Below, in pieces: positions 1 through 6,135 of a stretch of DNA of 10,168 bases; position 1 is the first letter of the stretch; each line of letters begins with the position of its first letter. The notes under the pieces are model-generated. The model saw only the letters and a list, made by a program, of their open reading frames with translations, was not told the origin of the DNA and searched no databases. Source of the DNA: a bacterium (lineage in GTDB: Bacteria; Patescibacteriota; Minisyncoccia; Minisyncoccales; JAGMAB01). The stretch is taken from assembly GCA_030643665.1 (NCBI GenBank), contig DAOWKS010000001.1, forward strand, positions 1 to 10,168. Reading direction: 5' to 3'. The position numbers were made by a program, and so were the translations under genes.

Positions 1-832
1 GATGAGGCAAAGGTTTGAAATTTTTAATTGCTTGAGTAATATTTTTTGAAGAAATCTTAAATATTTTACCCACCTCTTTTGCGGCCGCGATATTTAAAAG
101 ATTAAACTTTCCTTTTATGGGATTTTTTTTTGCTTTGGATTTTTTAGCAATTTTACTGACAATTTTATCCTGGGAATTAAAAATTAGATAGTCATTTTTA
201 GTTTGCCAACGGCTAATATTTGTTTTAGCCGAGATGTATTCTTTAAAAGTTTTGTAATAATCAAGATGTTCTGGATAGATATTTAAAAGAACGGCAATAT
301 GAGGGCTTTTTTTGAGATTATATAATTGGTGGCAGGACAATTCATAAACATAAATATCATTAGGTTTGATTTTAAGTAAAAGAGATAAAACTGGTTTTCC
401 AATATTGCCTATTAAATGAGCCCTTAAGCCAGCTTGTTTTAGTATTTGATAAATCAAAGAAGCAGTAGTGCTTTTTCCTTTGGTTCCGGTAATGCCCACA
501 ATTGTCCCCGGACAATTTTCTAAAAAGATTTCTGTCTGAGATGTAATTTTTCCTTGTTTAAACGCCCTTTCAATTTCCGGCAAATGAATAGGAATTCCCG
601 GCGACTTTATTATAATATCATATTTTTTTATTGTTTTAAGATAATCTTTACCTAAATAAAGTTTAATTTTCTTGCCTTTAATAATTTTCTTAGGATCTTT
701 ATCACATAGTCCCAAAACCTTATTTGAAAAAATCTTCCTGAAAAATTTGTAAGTATCTATCCCCTCTTTACCTAAGCCCAAAACAAGATTTTTTTTGTTT
801 TTTAATGTTTCTAATCTCATTTTTCTTATCAT
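1..832 (-). CDS. murD: UDP-N-acetylmuramoyl-L-alanine--glutamate ligase (MurD), 3' end beyond left edge
   Basis: MurD is the cytoplasmic Mur ligase that adds glutamate to UDP-MurNAc-L-Ala with ATP. The frame is open from the ATG at 832 (a second in-frame ATG is at 820) to base 1, about 277 codons; family members are usually near 440-450 residues, so the C-terminal domain is missing from the window. Numbered from 832, a Rossmann-like start (NLVLGLGKEG), the P-loop GITGTKGKSTT (113-123, Lys120), ELSCHQL (164-170) and NIYPEHLDYY (184-193, probable metal-binding His189) are in the expected order. The fragment ends at FKPLPH, the MurD 'LPHR' region. The P-loop has Lys where classical MurD has Asn (GTNGKT/GSNGKS). 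murL lies upstream on the same strand, so this may be a MurD2-like enzyme that adds L-Glu (inference). There is no clear Shine-Dalgarno, and a terminator-like hairpin ends just upstream. The choice between the two ATGs is open. Confidence 0.93.
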   Translation of the reverse strand, partial: MIRKMRLETLKNKKNLVLGLGKEGIDTYKFFRKIFSNKVLGLCDKDPKKIIKGKKIKLYLGKDYLKTIKKYDIIIKSPGIPIHLPEIERAFKQGKITSQTEIFLENCPGTIVGITGTKGKSTTASLIYQILKQAGLRAHLIGNIGKPVLSLLLKIKPNDIYVYELSCHQLYNLKKSPHIAVLLNIYPEHLDYYKTFKEYISAKTNISRWQTKNDYLIFNSQDKIVSKIAKKSKAKKNPIKGKFNLLNIAAAKEVGKIFKISSKNITQAIKNFKPLPH

Positions 833-854
833 AACCCAAAAATCTCAAAAAATC

Positions 855-884
855 AAAAAAAAATACGGAAACTATAATAGTTCC
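855..884 (-). terminator. Putative intrinsic terminator between the 56-residue ORF and murD
   Basis: On the minus strand the hairpin GGAACTA-TTA-TAGTTTCC (867-884) has seven pairs with one bulged T. It is followed after GTA by nine T (863-855). It starts 63 nt after the stop of the 56-residue ORF and ends 22 nt before the first murD ATG. The stem is short and AT-rich, so termination is probably partial. If it works, murD depends on readthrough or on a promoter I cannot place with confidence. Confidence 0.45.
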
Positions 885-947
885 CATTTTAAAAAGGTTT
901 TTTCAACTTACTCTTTTTTCTCTCTCAAAATCGATTTTTCCTCTAAG

Positions 948-1118
948 TCACTGTATTTGCTCCCAACAACTTATTTTCCTTAAATGATATTCTCCTTTTG
1001 TATCATACCAATCTATATACATTGGACTCCTTGCCATGGCAATCGCTATAAGAACTCCACTTACTATCCCAATGAGAATAGTAATATACGTCCATATCAG
1101 TGGTATATCTACTACCAT
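948..1118 (-). CDS. Small single-pass membrane protein, 56 residues, function unknown
   Basis: A 56-residue frame runs from the ATG at 1118 to a TGA at 948-950. I do not recognise the family. The N-terminal half is a clear hydrophobic helix (about residues 8-29, with WTYITILIGIVSGVL). It is followed by a polar tail with charged and aromatic residues (RSPMYIDWYDTKGEYHLRK) and a single Cys-Trp pair near the end. The start is well supported: the sequence complementary to the 3' end of 16S rRNA (AAAGGAGGTGAT, 1134-1123) ends four bases before the ATG, and a TTGACA promoter lies upstream. It sits between murL and murD, so a link to envelope synthesis is possible but unproven. It is shorter than usual gene-calling cut-offs. 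The opposite-strand frame over the same bases has no comparable start signal. Translation looks likely; the role is unknown. Confidence 0.72.
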   Translation of the reverse strand: MVVDIPLIWTYITILIGIVSGVLIAIAMARSPMYIDWYDTKGEYHLRKISCWEQIQ

Positions 1119-1122
1119 TTTT

Positions 1123-1134
1123 ATCACCTCCTTT
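1123..1134 (-). promoter_or_regulatory. Near-ideal Shine-Dalgarno sequence of the 56-residue ORF
   Basis: AAAGGAGGTGAT on the minus strand matches the typical bacterial anti-Shine-Dalgarno over 11-12 nt, four bases before the ATG at 1118. No other gene start in the window has anything close, so it fixes this start and suggests strong translation. Confidence 0.8.
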
Positions 1135-1178
1135 TTCTTTTTTCTTTCATTATTTACATAAAATGATCTATTTTATCT

Positions 1179-1207
1179 ATAGTATGCTTTTTGTAAAACA
1201 CTGTCAA
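1179..1207 (-). promoter_or_regulatory. Putative sigma-70-type promoter for the 56-residue ORF
   Basis: A perfect -35 TTGACA (1207-1202), a 17-nt spacer and a -10 TACTAT (1184-1179) lie on the minus strand. The expected start near 1172 gives a leader of about 54 nt before the ATG at 1118. The -35 overlaps the murL stop codon (1206-1204), so the small gene seems to have its own promoter in addition to any readthrough from murL. The -35 also forms one arm of a 7-bp inverted repeat (1201-1220). Confidence 0.6.
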
Positions 1208-2631
1208 TCTCTTTTGACAGATTGTTTTGTTTGTTCCAAGAATTTAATATTCTTTTGGATTTTTTTTATATCAGCATATTTTGGCAAAATTCTGTTTTTA
1301 AAATATTCCAAAAGAAATGGTAAGTTTTTGTCAATCCTCTTTCGCGTAAAGCTACGGAGGGCAAGGTAAAAAGCAGTTAAACATTCTTTCTTGGTGCCAA
1401 CACATTCAAATGGTTTGTATTTACTCTCCCCTATCAATTCTTTCATTATTGGTAGTAATTCCTTTTTTTCAAAAAGATTTTTACCAAAGATTTTTATTAA
1501 TTTTTTTTCTTCAACAAAAGGATAAAGAATTGTCCAGATAAACAAACATTTTGAGCATTTGCCGCACCATTTACCAGTTGGTTTTTTGGTCCGGGATTTT
1601 GTTTTTCTTGCCTCATTACAGCTTAAAAATACCGGGAAATATTGAGGAAATTGAGAAAAAATCTTGGCAATCTGGATTTCATATAATGGCTTTAAAAAAC
1701 TGAAATAGTCAATATCTTTTGCGAGATATTTTTTTGTATATTCCCTGAATTTCTTTTCAAATTCAGATGTTTTTGACCATTGATGATTTATTATTCTGCC
1801 AAGATATTTTATATTCCCTTCATCAGCGCTTCTTTCACAAGACATAACTACATTTCTATAACCAAATAAAACAGCCGTGAAAACTGCTAAATTAGAAATC
1901 ACAGCAGTAATCGGGGTATGGCCGTTTAAAAAACCCTTTTGATTAAGTTTAAACAAAGTTAAATCTATTTTTCTTTCTACGATTACGGGATTCTTAATTC
2001 CGGCAACTTTTAGAATCTTGAAATGCTCTTTTGTAGGATTAACAATAAAACAATTTAGGTTTTTCAGCCCAAATTTCTGTTTTAGCGATTCTAAAGTCAC
2101 GATTGAGTCCTTGCCTTCGCCCATCGGAATTAAAAATCTGTTTTTTACTAAAATTAACGGAGAACTGTTCTTCGTTATATTCTTTGTTACGGAAATAATT
2201 TTTAGAAAATTTGTTTTAGTAAAATTGATTTGATTTTCGTAAAAAAACTGTCCCATTCCGTTTATAATCAGGTCTTTCCACCATTTAATCTGGTTTTTAT
2301 CTAAATAACCGGCTTTGATTTCAATTTCTGGCGAACAAGTGGCTTTCCAATAACTGGGAATTTCCATTAAACCCAAATGAAAGACAAAATTATCCAATAC
2401 CTTATCCCCTATTACTGACAACTGTTTTTTATCAATATTTTTAATTGTTATTTCCGGTTTGAAACAAATACTACGAGAACATTTCTCGTAGTTTGAATCA
2501 ATTTTGAAATCAAATAAAATCTTTAAATCATTTTTAAAGATTTTGTAATAATACTTCTCATAAATAAATCTCGGATATTTTTTTCGTAAAACATTAACTT
2601 TGTTCATACTCATATTATTGCTTAAAATCAC
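1204..2631 (-). CDS. murL: UDP-N-acetylmuramoyl-L-alanyl-L-glutamate epimerase (MurL)
   Basis: MurL inverts the terminal L-Glu of UDP-MurNAc-L-Ala-L-Glu to D-Glu, using ATP and releasing AMP and PPi; it was described in Xanthomonas oryzae with MurD2. This 475-residue frame has the family landmarks: a PP-loop-like PMGEGKDS (169-176; I expect GGGKDS in most members), LNGHTPITAVISN (235-247), CERSADEGN (265-273), INHQWSKTSEFEKKF (281-295), FLKPLYEIQIAKIF (312-325), a cysteine cluster WCGKCSKC (355-362) and KPFECVG (406-412). It is soluble and near full family length. The start is uncertain: the longest frame opens with GTG at 2631, while ATGs lie at 2613 and 2607 and none has a Shine-Dalgarno. 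It follows mraY after a terminator-like hairpin and precedes the 56-residue ORF and murD. The recognition is from remembered motifs, not a search. Confidence 0.88.
   Translation of the reverse strand: MILSNNMSMNKVNVLRKKYPRFIYEKYYYKIFKNDLKILFDFKIDSNYEKCSRSICFKPEITIKNIDKKQLSVIGDKVLDNFVFHLGLMEIPSYWKATCSPEIEIKAGYLDKNQIKWWKDLIINGMGQFFYENQINFTKTNFLKIISVTKNITKNSSPLILVKNRFLIPMGEGKDSIVTLESLKQKFGLKNLNCFIVNPTKEHFKILKVAGIKNPVIVERKIDLTLFKLNQKGFLNGHTPITAVISNLAVFTAVLFGYRNVVMSCERSADEGNIKYLGRIINHQWSKTSEFEKKFREYTKKYLAKDIDYFSFLKPLYEIQIAKIFSQFPQYFPVFLSCNEARKTKSRTKKPTGKWCGKCSKCLFIWTILYPFVEEKKLIKIFGKNLFEKKELLPIMKELIGESKYKPFECVGTKKECLTAFYLALRSFTRKRIDKNLPFLLEYFKNRILPKYADIKKIQKNIKFLEQTKQSVKRD
2411..2426. repeat. Micro-repeat copy 1 (in murL); copy 2 at 9723-9738 in murC
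   Basis: ATTACTG-NN-AACTGTT occurs here and at 9723-9738 in the same orientation relative to its host gene. In murL it encodes QLSVI and in murC QLTVI, at places that are not homologous between the two proteins. Sixteen bases with two mismatches is short, so chance is not excluded. Confidence 0.35.
2470..2492. repeat. Perfect 10-bp palindrome with 3-nt loop inside murL
   Basis: ACTACGAGAA-CAT-TTCTCGTAGT is a perfect inverted repeat inside the reading frame, encoding around residues 47-54 (NYEKCSRS) in a weakly conserved N-terminal part of MurL. It is rich in G and C for its surroundings. It resembles a small in-frame palindromic insertion, but only one copy is seen in the window. Confidence 0.6.
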
Positions 2632-2640
2632 TAAAAAATC

Positions 2641-2666
2641 AAAAAAAGAAGGGATAAATGTCCCTT
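2641..2666 (-). terminator. Putative intrinsic terminator after mraY
   Basis: The minus-strand hairpin AAGGGA-CATTTA-TCCCTT (2666-2649) is followed by C and seven T (2647-2641), then a further run of T. It lies about 43 nt past the mraY stop and about 10 nt before the first possible murL start. An overlapping alternative stem, GATAAA-GGGACA-TTTATC (2670-2653), cannot form at the same time. It probably closes the RNHCP-valS-aspS-carboxypeptidase-mraY run; its strength is moderate because the stem is only 6 bp. Confidence 0.55.
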
Positions 2667-2676
2667 TATCTTCCTC

Positions 2677-2705
2677 AGTTTATCACATTTTTTAGTGTTG
2701 GTCAA
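2677..2705 (-). promoter_or_regulatory. Possible promoter for murL
   Basis: TTGACC (2705-2700), a 17-nt spacer and TAAACT (2682-2677) form a moderate sigma-70-like match on the minus strand just after the mraY stop. The predicted start near 2670 would place the terminator-like hairpin at the extreme 5' end of the murL transcript. Chance matches are common in AT-rich DNA, so this stays tentative. Confidence 0.35.
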
Positions 2706-2708
2706 TAA

Positions 2709-3788
2709 TTAACTCAAAAGGCGGATGGACACGCCCAAAATGGCGAAAATAATGCTTATCAGCCAAAATCGCATTGTTACCTGGCAAACCGGCCAGCCGC
2801 GAGCTTCAAAATGATGATGAATTGGAGTACAAAGCCAGATTTTTTTATGGCGGAATTTTTTAGATAATAACTGTAAAATTATTGAGCCAACTACAATTAC
2901 TATTAACCCGGCAATAATTGGCAAGACCATTACTGAATCAGTTAAAAAAGCCACTACAGCCATAGTTGAAGTTAGACCTAAAATTCCTGTTTCTCCCATA
3001 TAAAATTTTGCCGGCGGGATATTAAACCATAAAAAAGCAAAAAGAGCGCCGACAATCACGGCGCAAAAAGCGGCTAGGTCGGCTTTTCCCTGGGAAAAAG
3101 CAATAATGGCAAAAGCGCCGAATATGGAAGCAAAAACTCCGCCTGACAATCCGTCTAAACCGTCAATTGCTCCGCCTGACCAGCAAGCAATCATTACCAA
3201 TATAAATAATGGAATAATCCAAATTCCGATTGTAAAATCAATGCCTTGAGGAAAAGCGCCTATTAAAGGAATATGAATTGTGTTCCAACCTAATTGATAA
3301 AAAAACCATAAACCGCCAATAAGACCGATTACAGCAACAATTGTTAATCTTTTTTTAAAACTCATTCCTCCGCCGACATATGCGCCTTTTTGATGAACTG
3401 TCAAAGCGTCATCTATTAATCCAATAAAAGCTCCTATCATTAAAGTAAAAAGAGGCAGCCAGGTTTGGCCACGCGATAAAAAATTTAGTTTTTCCAACCA
3501 CCAGGTATCAAAAAAAATAGAAAGGATAAAAAATAAAAATATAATTAAAAAAACTGAAAACCAAATTACTACTCCGCCGGCCCGCGGTACGGTTGTTTCC
3601 CTTTCTTTATGCAAGGAATAAAAAACTTCGGCTTGTTCTCCTGTAATGGTTTTAGTTCTGGCCTCTTTTTTCCAAAATTTAAATTTATTCAAAAACTTTA
3701 TTAAAATCGGGGCTAAAATCATTGCTGTTCCGGCTGAAAATACAGCCAGAACTAAAATTTTAATTACATTAAAAGTGAGAAGAGTCAT
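2709..3788 (-). CDS. mraY: Phospho-N-acetylmuramoyl-pentapeptide-transferase (MraY)
   Basis: MraY is the integral membrane enzyme that transfers phospho-MurNAc-pentapeptide to undecaprenyl phosphate, making lipid I. The protein is almost wholly hydrophobic with about ten membrane segments. Landmarks (numbered from the upstream TTG at 3812): VPRAGG (75-80), GLIDD (131-135), GGAIDGLDGLSGG (213-225), PPAKFYMGETG (266-276) and the cytoplasmic PIHHHFEARGWP (330-341) followed by VTMRFW. Length, 359-367 residues, is normal. I favour the ATG at 3788; the frame is open up to a TTG at 3812, 7 nt after the preceding stop, and neither start has a Shine-Dalgarno. Two active-site positions differ from classical MraY: Glu replaces Asp in MGD (residue 274), and Gly replaces Asn three residues before DGLDG. 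It is the last gene of the central block. Base composition is visibly less AT-rich than its neighbours, which fits a protein full of Gly and Ala. Confidence 0.95.
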   Translation of the reverse strand: MTLLTFNVIKILVLAVFSAGTAMILAPILIKFLNKFKFWKKEARTKTITGEQAEVFYSLHKERETTVPRAGGVVIWFSVFLIIFLFFILSIFFDTWWLEKLNFLSRGQTWLPLFTLMIGAFIGLIDDALTVHQKGAYVGGGMSFKKRLTIVAVIGLIGGLWFFYQLGWNTIHIPLIGAFPQGIDFTIGIWIIPLFILVMIACWSGGAIDGLDGLSGGVFASIFGAFAIIAFSQGKADLAAFCAVIVGALFAFLWFNIPPAKFYMGETGILGLTSTMAVVAFLTDSVMVLPIIAGLIVIVVGSIILQLLSKKFRHKKIWLCTPIHHHFEARGWPVCQVTMRFWLISIIFAILGVSIRLLS

Positions 3789-3818
3789 AATGCGAAGCAA
3801 TATATCTGGCAAAGCCCG

Positions 3819-4727
3819 CTATAGGTTGAGCCAGTTAATTAATTTTTGCATCTCTTCAAAACGGGCTTCTTGGGATTTTGCGCCTAAAATTATATTGATA
3901 AAAGTATTTTCTCTGTCATCGTTTACGACTAAAAGCATACAACCTCCGGCTGTATCAGTCCAGCCGGTTTTTCCTCCTATAATTTTTAAAGTTTGATTTA
4001 AAAGAATGTTTCCATTTATAGCTAAATGGTGAATTGAATTATCGGAATTTAAAACTTCATAATTAAAATTTGTAGTGATTTCAAAAATCCGGGATTGATT
4101 TTTAGCTATATAATAAGCAAGTTTTGCTAAATCTGCCGCAGTAGAATAATTTTCTGAAGAGTCCAAACCATGCGGATTGGCAAAATGAGTATCTTCAAGC
4201 CCTAATTTTTTAGCTTTAATATTCATTAAATCCACAAATGCTTTTGTTCCAATTCCTTCAGAAAGGACCCAGGCTGCATCATTACTCGATTCAATAAGCA
4301 TAATATTTAAAAAATCCTCAACCGAGAGTTTTTCTCCGACATTTAATTTTCCACTATTTCCTTCTTGATTTACAGATTCTTCACTTACAGTTGATAGTTG
4401 CTTAAGCTTATAAATTTTAAAAGAAACTAAAGCTGTCATTAATTTAGTTAAAGAAGCAATGGGCAAAATTTCATCAATATTTTTTCTAAAAAGAATTTTC
4501 TGTTTATTTTGAGAATTTATTAGAACTGAAATTGCTGATTTTACTTGAATATCTAAATTCGGCTTTATGGGTTCTAAAGGAATTTTTATTTTGTAAATCT
4601 GTTGAAATGGTTGAGAGATTTTGGCATAGAAAAATTTTTCTGTGTTTTCTTGGAAAATATTTATTCCCCACCAAAAAGGCAAACTAAGACAAAAAGAAAT
4701 TAAAAAAATTTTAAACCCATTAATCAT
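3819..4727 (-). CDS. D-alanyl-D-alanine carboxypeptidase, S11 (DacA/PBP5-like) family
   Basis: This is a low-molecular-mass penicillin-binding protein of the serine carboxypeptidase type, which removes the terminal D-Ala from peptidoglycan stem peptides outside the cytoplasmic membrane. Numbered from the upstream TTG at 4748, the three catalytic motifs are present and correctly spaced: SLTK (Ser99, Lys102), SSN (154-156) and KTG within GGKTGWTDTAGG (258-269). A hydrophobic N-terminal segment (about 11-30) acts as signal or anchor. I see no C-terminal amphipathic anchor domain like that of E. coli PBP5, so the N-terminal helix may hold it in the membrane. I choose the ATG at 4727 (302 residues), which overlaps the aspS stop by 8 nt and begins directly at the hydrophobic segment; a TTG at 4748 would add seven residues. 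The overlap implies co-translation with aspS. mraY follows closely. Confidence 0.93.
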   Translation of the reverse strand: MINGFKIFLISFCLSLPFWWGINIFQENTEKFFYAKISQPFQQIYKIKIPLEPIKPNLDIQVKSAISVLINSQNKQKILFRKNIDEILPIASLTKLMTALVSFKIYKLKQLSTVSEESVNQEGNSGKLNVGEKLSVEDFLNIMLIESSNDAAWVLSEGIGTKAFVDLMNIKAKKLGLEDTHFANPHGLDSSENYSTAADLAKLAYYIAKNQSRIFEITTNFNYEVLNSDNSIHHLAINGNILLNQTLKIIGGKTGWTDTAGGCMLLVVNDDRENTFINIILGAKSQEARFEEMQKLINWLNL

Positions 4728-6126
4728 TTCTCTTTTTTGGTTTAACAATTTTGATATGTAATTCTTTTAGTTGTTGTTCGCTTACTTCAGACGGGATATC
4801 CATCATCAAATCGCGATTATCACCTGTTTTAGGAAAAGCAATAACTTCCCGGATATTTGATTCATCCAAAGCCACAGCCAAAAATCTGTCAATTCCCGGC
4901 GCAATACCTCCGTGAGGCGGCACGCCATAACTAAACGCTTCAAAATAATTTTTAAAATTTCTTTTAATTGCTTCTTTTTTATGGCCTAAAATTTCAAACA
5001 CGGCGGTCAAAAGTTCTAAATTTGTATTTCTTATGCTGCCACCGCCAATCTCTTGTCCATTTAACACAAAATCGTCCTGAAAAGCTAAAATATTTTCTGG
5101 CTCTTTTTTAATTATTTTAATATCCTTTGTTTGTGGCATTACAAAGGGATGATGTTCGGCTCCCCATTTTTTATCTTTTTCATGCCATTTAAACATAGGA
5201 AAATCAGTAATAAACGCGAATGCTAATTCATTTGGGTCTTTTTTATTTCTGCGGAGATCCGGCTTGTCGGTTTTATATTTTTCCATTGCTTTCTTATAGG
5301 TCATTCTAATAAAAGGAATTTTAGTAATTCTTTTTTCTGGAAAGAGCTTTCTTACTAAATCCGTATAAAGTTTTTCTATAAGTTCCAAAATCTCTTTTTG
5401 AGAAATAAAAGCCATTTCGATGTCCAGCTGGGTATGTTCTGCTTGTCTATTACCGCGAAGATCTTCGTCTCTTATCGCTCTGGCTATTTGAAAATATTTT
5501 TCAATCCCTGCTACCATTAAAAGCTGTTTATACTGCTGCGGACTTTGAGGTAAAGCATAAAATTTTCCAGGTTGATTTCTTGATGGGACTATAAAATCCC
5601 TGGACCCTTCCGGTGTTGATTTGGTTAAAATTGGCGTTTCAATTTCAATAAATTCTTGTTTTATTAAATAATCTCTCATAAATTGAATTGTTTTTTGCCG
5701 GATTTCCAGATTTTTTTTCAGCCGCGGTCTTCTTAAATCCAAATAACGATATTTCAGCCGTTTTTCTTCTGTTATTTCATAGCCATTTGTTTCAATAGAA
5801 AAAGGCAGGGTTTTTGCTTTGGATAAAATTTTTAATTCCAGTACTTGAATTTCTATGCTTCCGGTAATATGTTTAGGATTGAGCATACCTTTTGGCCTTT
5901 TAGCAACTTTTCCTTGTACTTCAATCACCCACTCCGGCCTTATGCTTTGTAATAATTTATCTTTTTCAAATTTTGGTCCAAATACTAATTGAACTATTCC
6001 TGAAGCATCTCTTAAATCAATAAAAAGAATTTTGCCGTGAGACCTGATTGCCTGAACCCATCCGCAAACTTTTACTTTTTTTTCAATTTCTTTAATTGTT
6101 TCTTTGTTAAGTATTCTTTTGTTCAT
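4720..6126 (-). CDS. aspS: Aspartyl-tRNA synthetase (AspRS) lacking the GAD insertion domain
   Basis: This class II synthetase charges tRNA-Asp with aspartate. The N-terminal OB-fold anticodon domain spans about residues 15-105 (CGWVQAIRSHGKILFIDLRD). Motif 1 is around 158-182 (IEIETPILTKSTPEGSRDF), motif 2 around 212-238 (ARAIRDEDLRGNRQAEHTQLD), and motif 3 is GIAPGIDRF (407-415). The conserved tail FPKTGDNRDLMMDIPSEV is intact. Bacterial AspRS is normally near 590 residues because a GAD domain is inserted between motifs 2 and 3; here MTYKKAMEKYKTDKPDLRR (275-293) runs within about 13 residues into AFITDFPMFKW, so that domain is absent and the protein is 468 residues. Whether it is discriminating or also charges tRNA-Asn cannot be told here. 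The ATG at 6126 has only a distant AGGG as possible ribosome binding site, lying inside a 17-bp inverted repeat shared with the end of valS. Confidence 0.95.
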   Translation of the reverse strand: MNKRILNKETIKEIEKKVKVCGWVQAIRSHGKILFIDLRDASGIVQLVFGPKFEKDKLLQSIRPEWVIEVQGKVAKRPKGMLNPKHITGSIEIQVLELKILSKAKTLPFSIETNGYEITEEKRLKYRYLDLRRPRLKKNLEIRQKTIQFMRDYLIKQEFIEIETPILTKSTPEGSRDFIVPSRNQPGKFYALPQSPQQYKQLLMVAGIEKYFQIARAIRDEDLRGNRQAEHTQLDIEMAFISQKEILELIEKLYTDLVRKLFPEKRITKIPFIRMTYKKAMEKYKTDKPDLRRNKKDPNELAFAFITDFPMFKWHEKDKKWGAEHHPFVMPQTKDIKIIKKEPENILAFQDDFVLNGQEIGGGSIRNTNLELLTAVFEILGHKKEAIKRNFKNYFEAFSYGVPPHGGIAPGIDRFLAVALDESNIREVIAFPKTGDNRDLMMDIPSEVSEQQLKELHIKIVKPKKRND

Positions 6127-6135
6127 GTCAATATT

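Noticed and set aside
81..88. GCGGCCGC palindrome as a regulatory or recombination site
   Set aside because: It simply encodes three alanines of the MurD sequence LNIAAAKE.
872..879. TATAAT on the plus strand as a promoter
   Set aside because: No fitting -35 box and no plus-strand gene follows; the motif is part of the hairpin before murD.
984..1369. Plus-strand open frames of 60 and 89 codons
   Set aside because: They lie opposite the 56-residue ORF and the end of murL, have biased Phe/Ile/Tyr-rich composition typical of antisense AT-rich DNA, and lack start signals.
1204..2631. Reading the GEGKDS protein as a tRNA thiolation or N-type ATP-PPase enzyme
   Set aside because: The downstream motifs (NGHTPITA, INHQWSKT, KPFECVG) and the neighbouring murD fit MurL better.
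2018..4000. Plus-strand open frames within murL, mraY and the carboxypeptidase gene
   Set aside because: Fully antisense to genes with clear family motifs; no promoter, ribosome binding site or recognisable protein.
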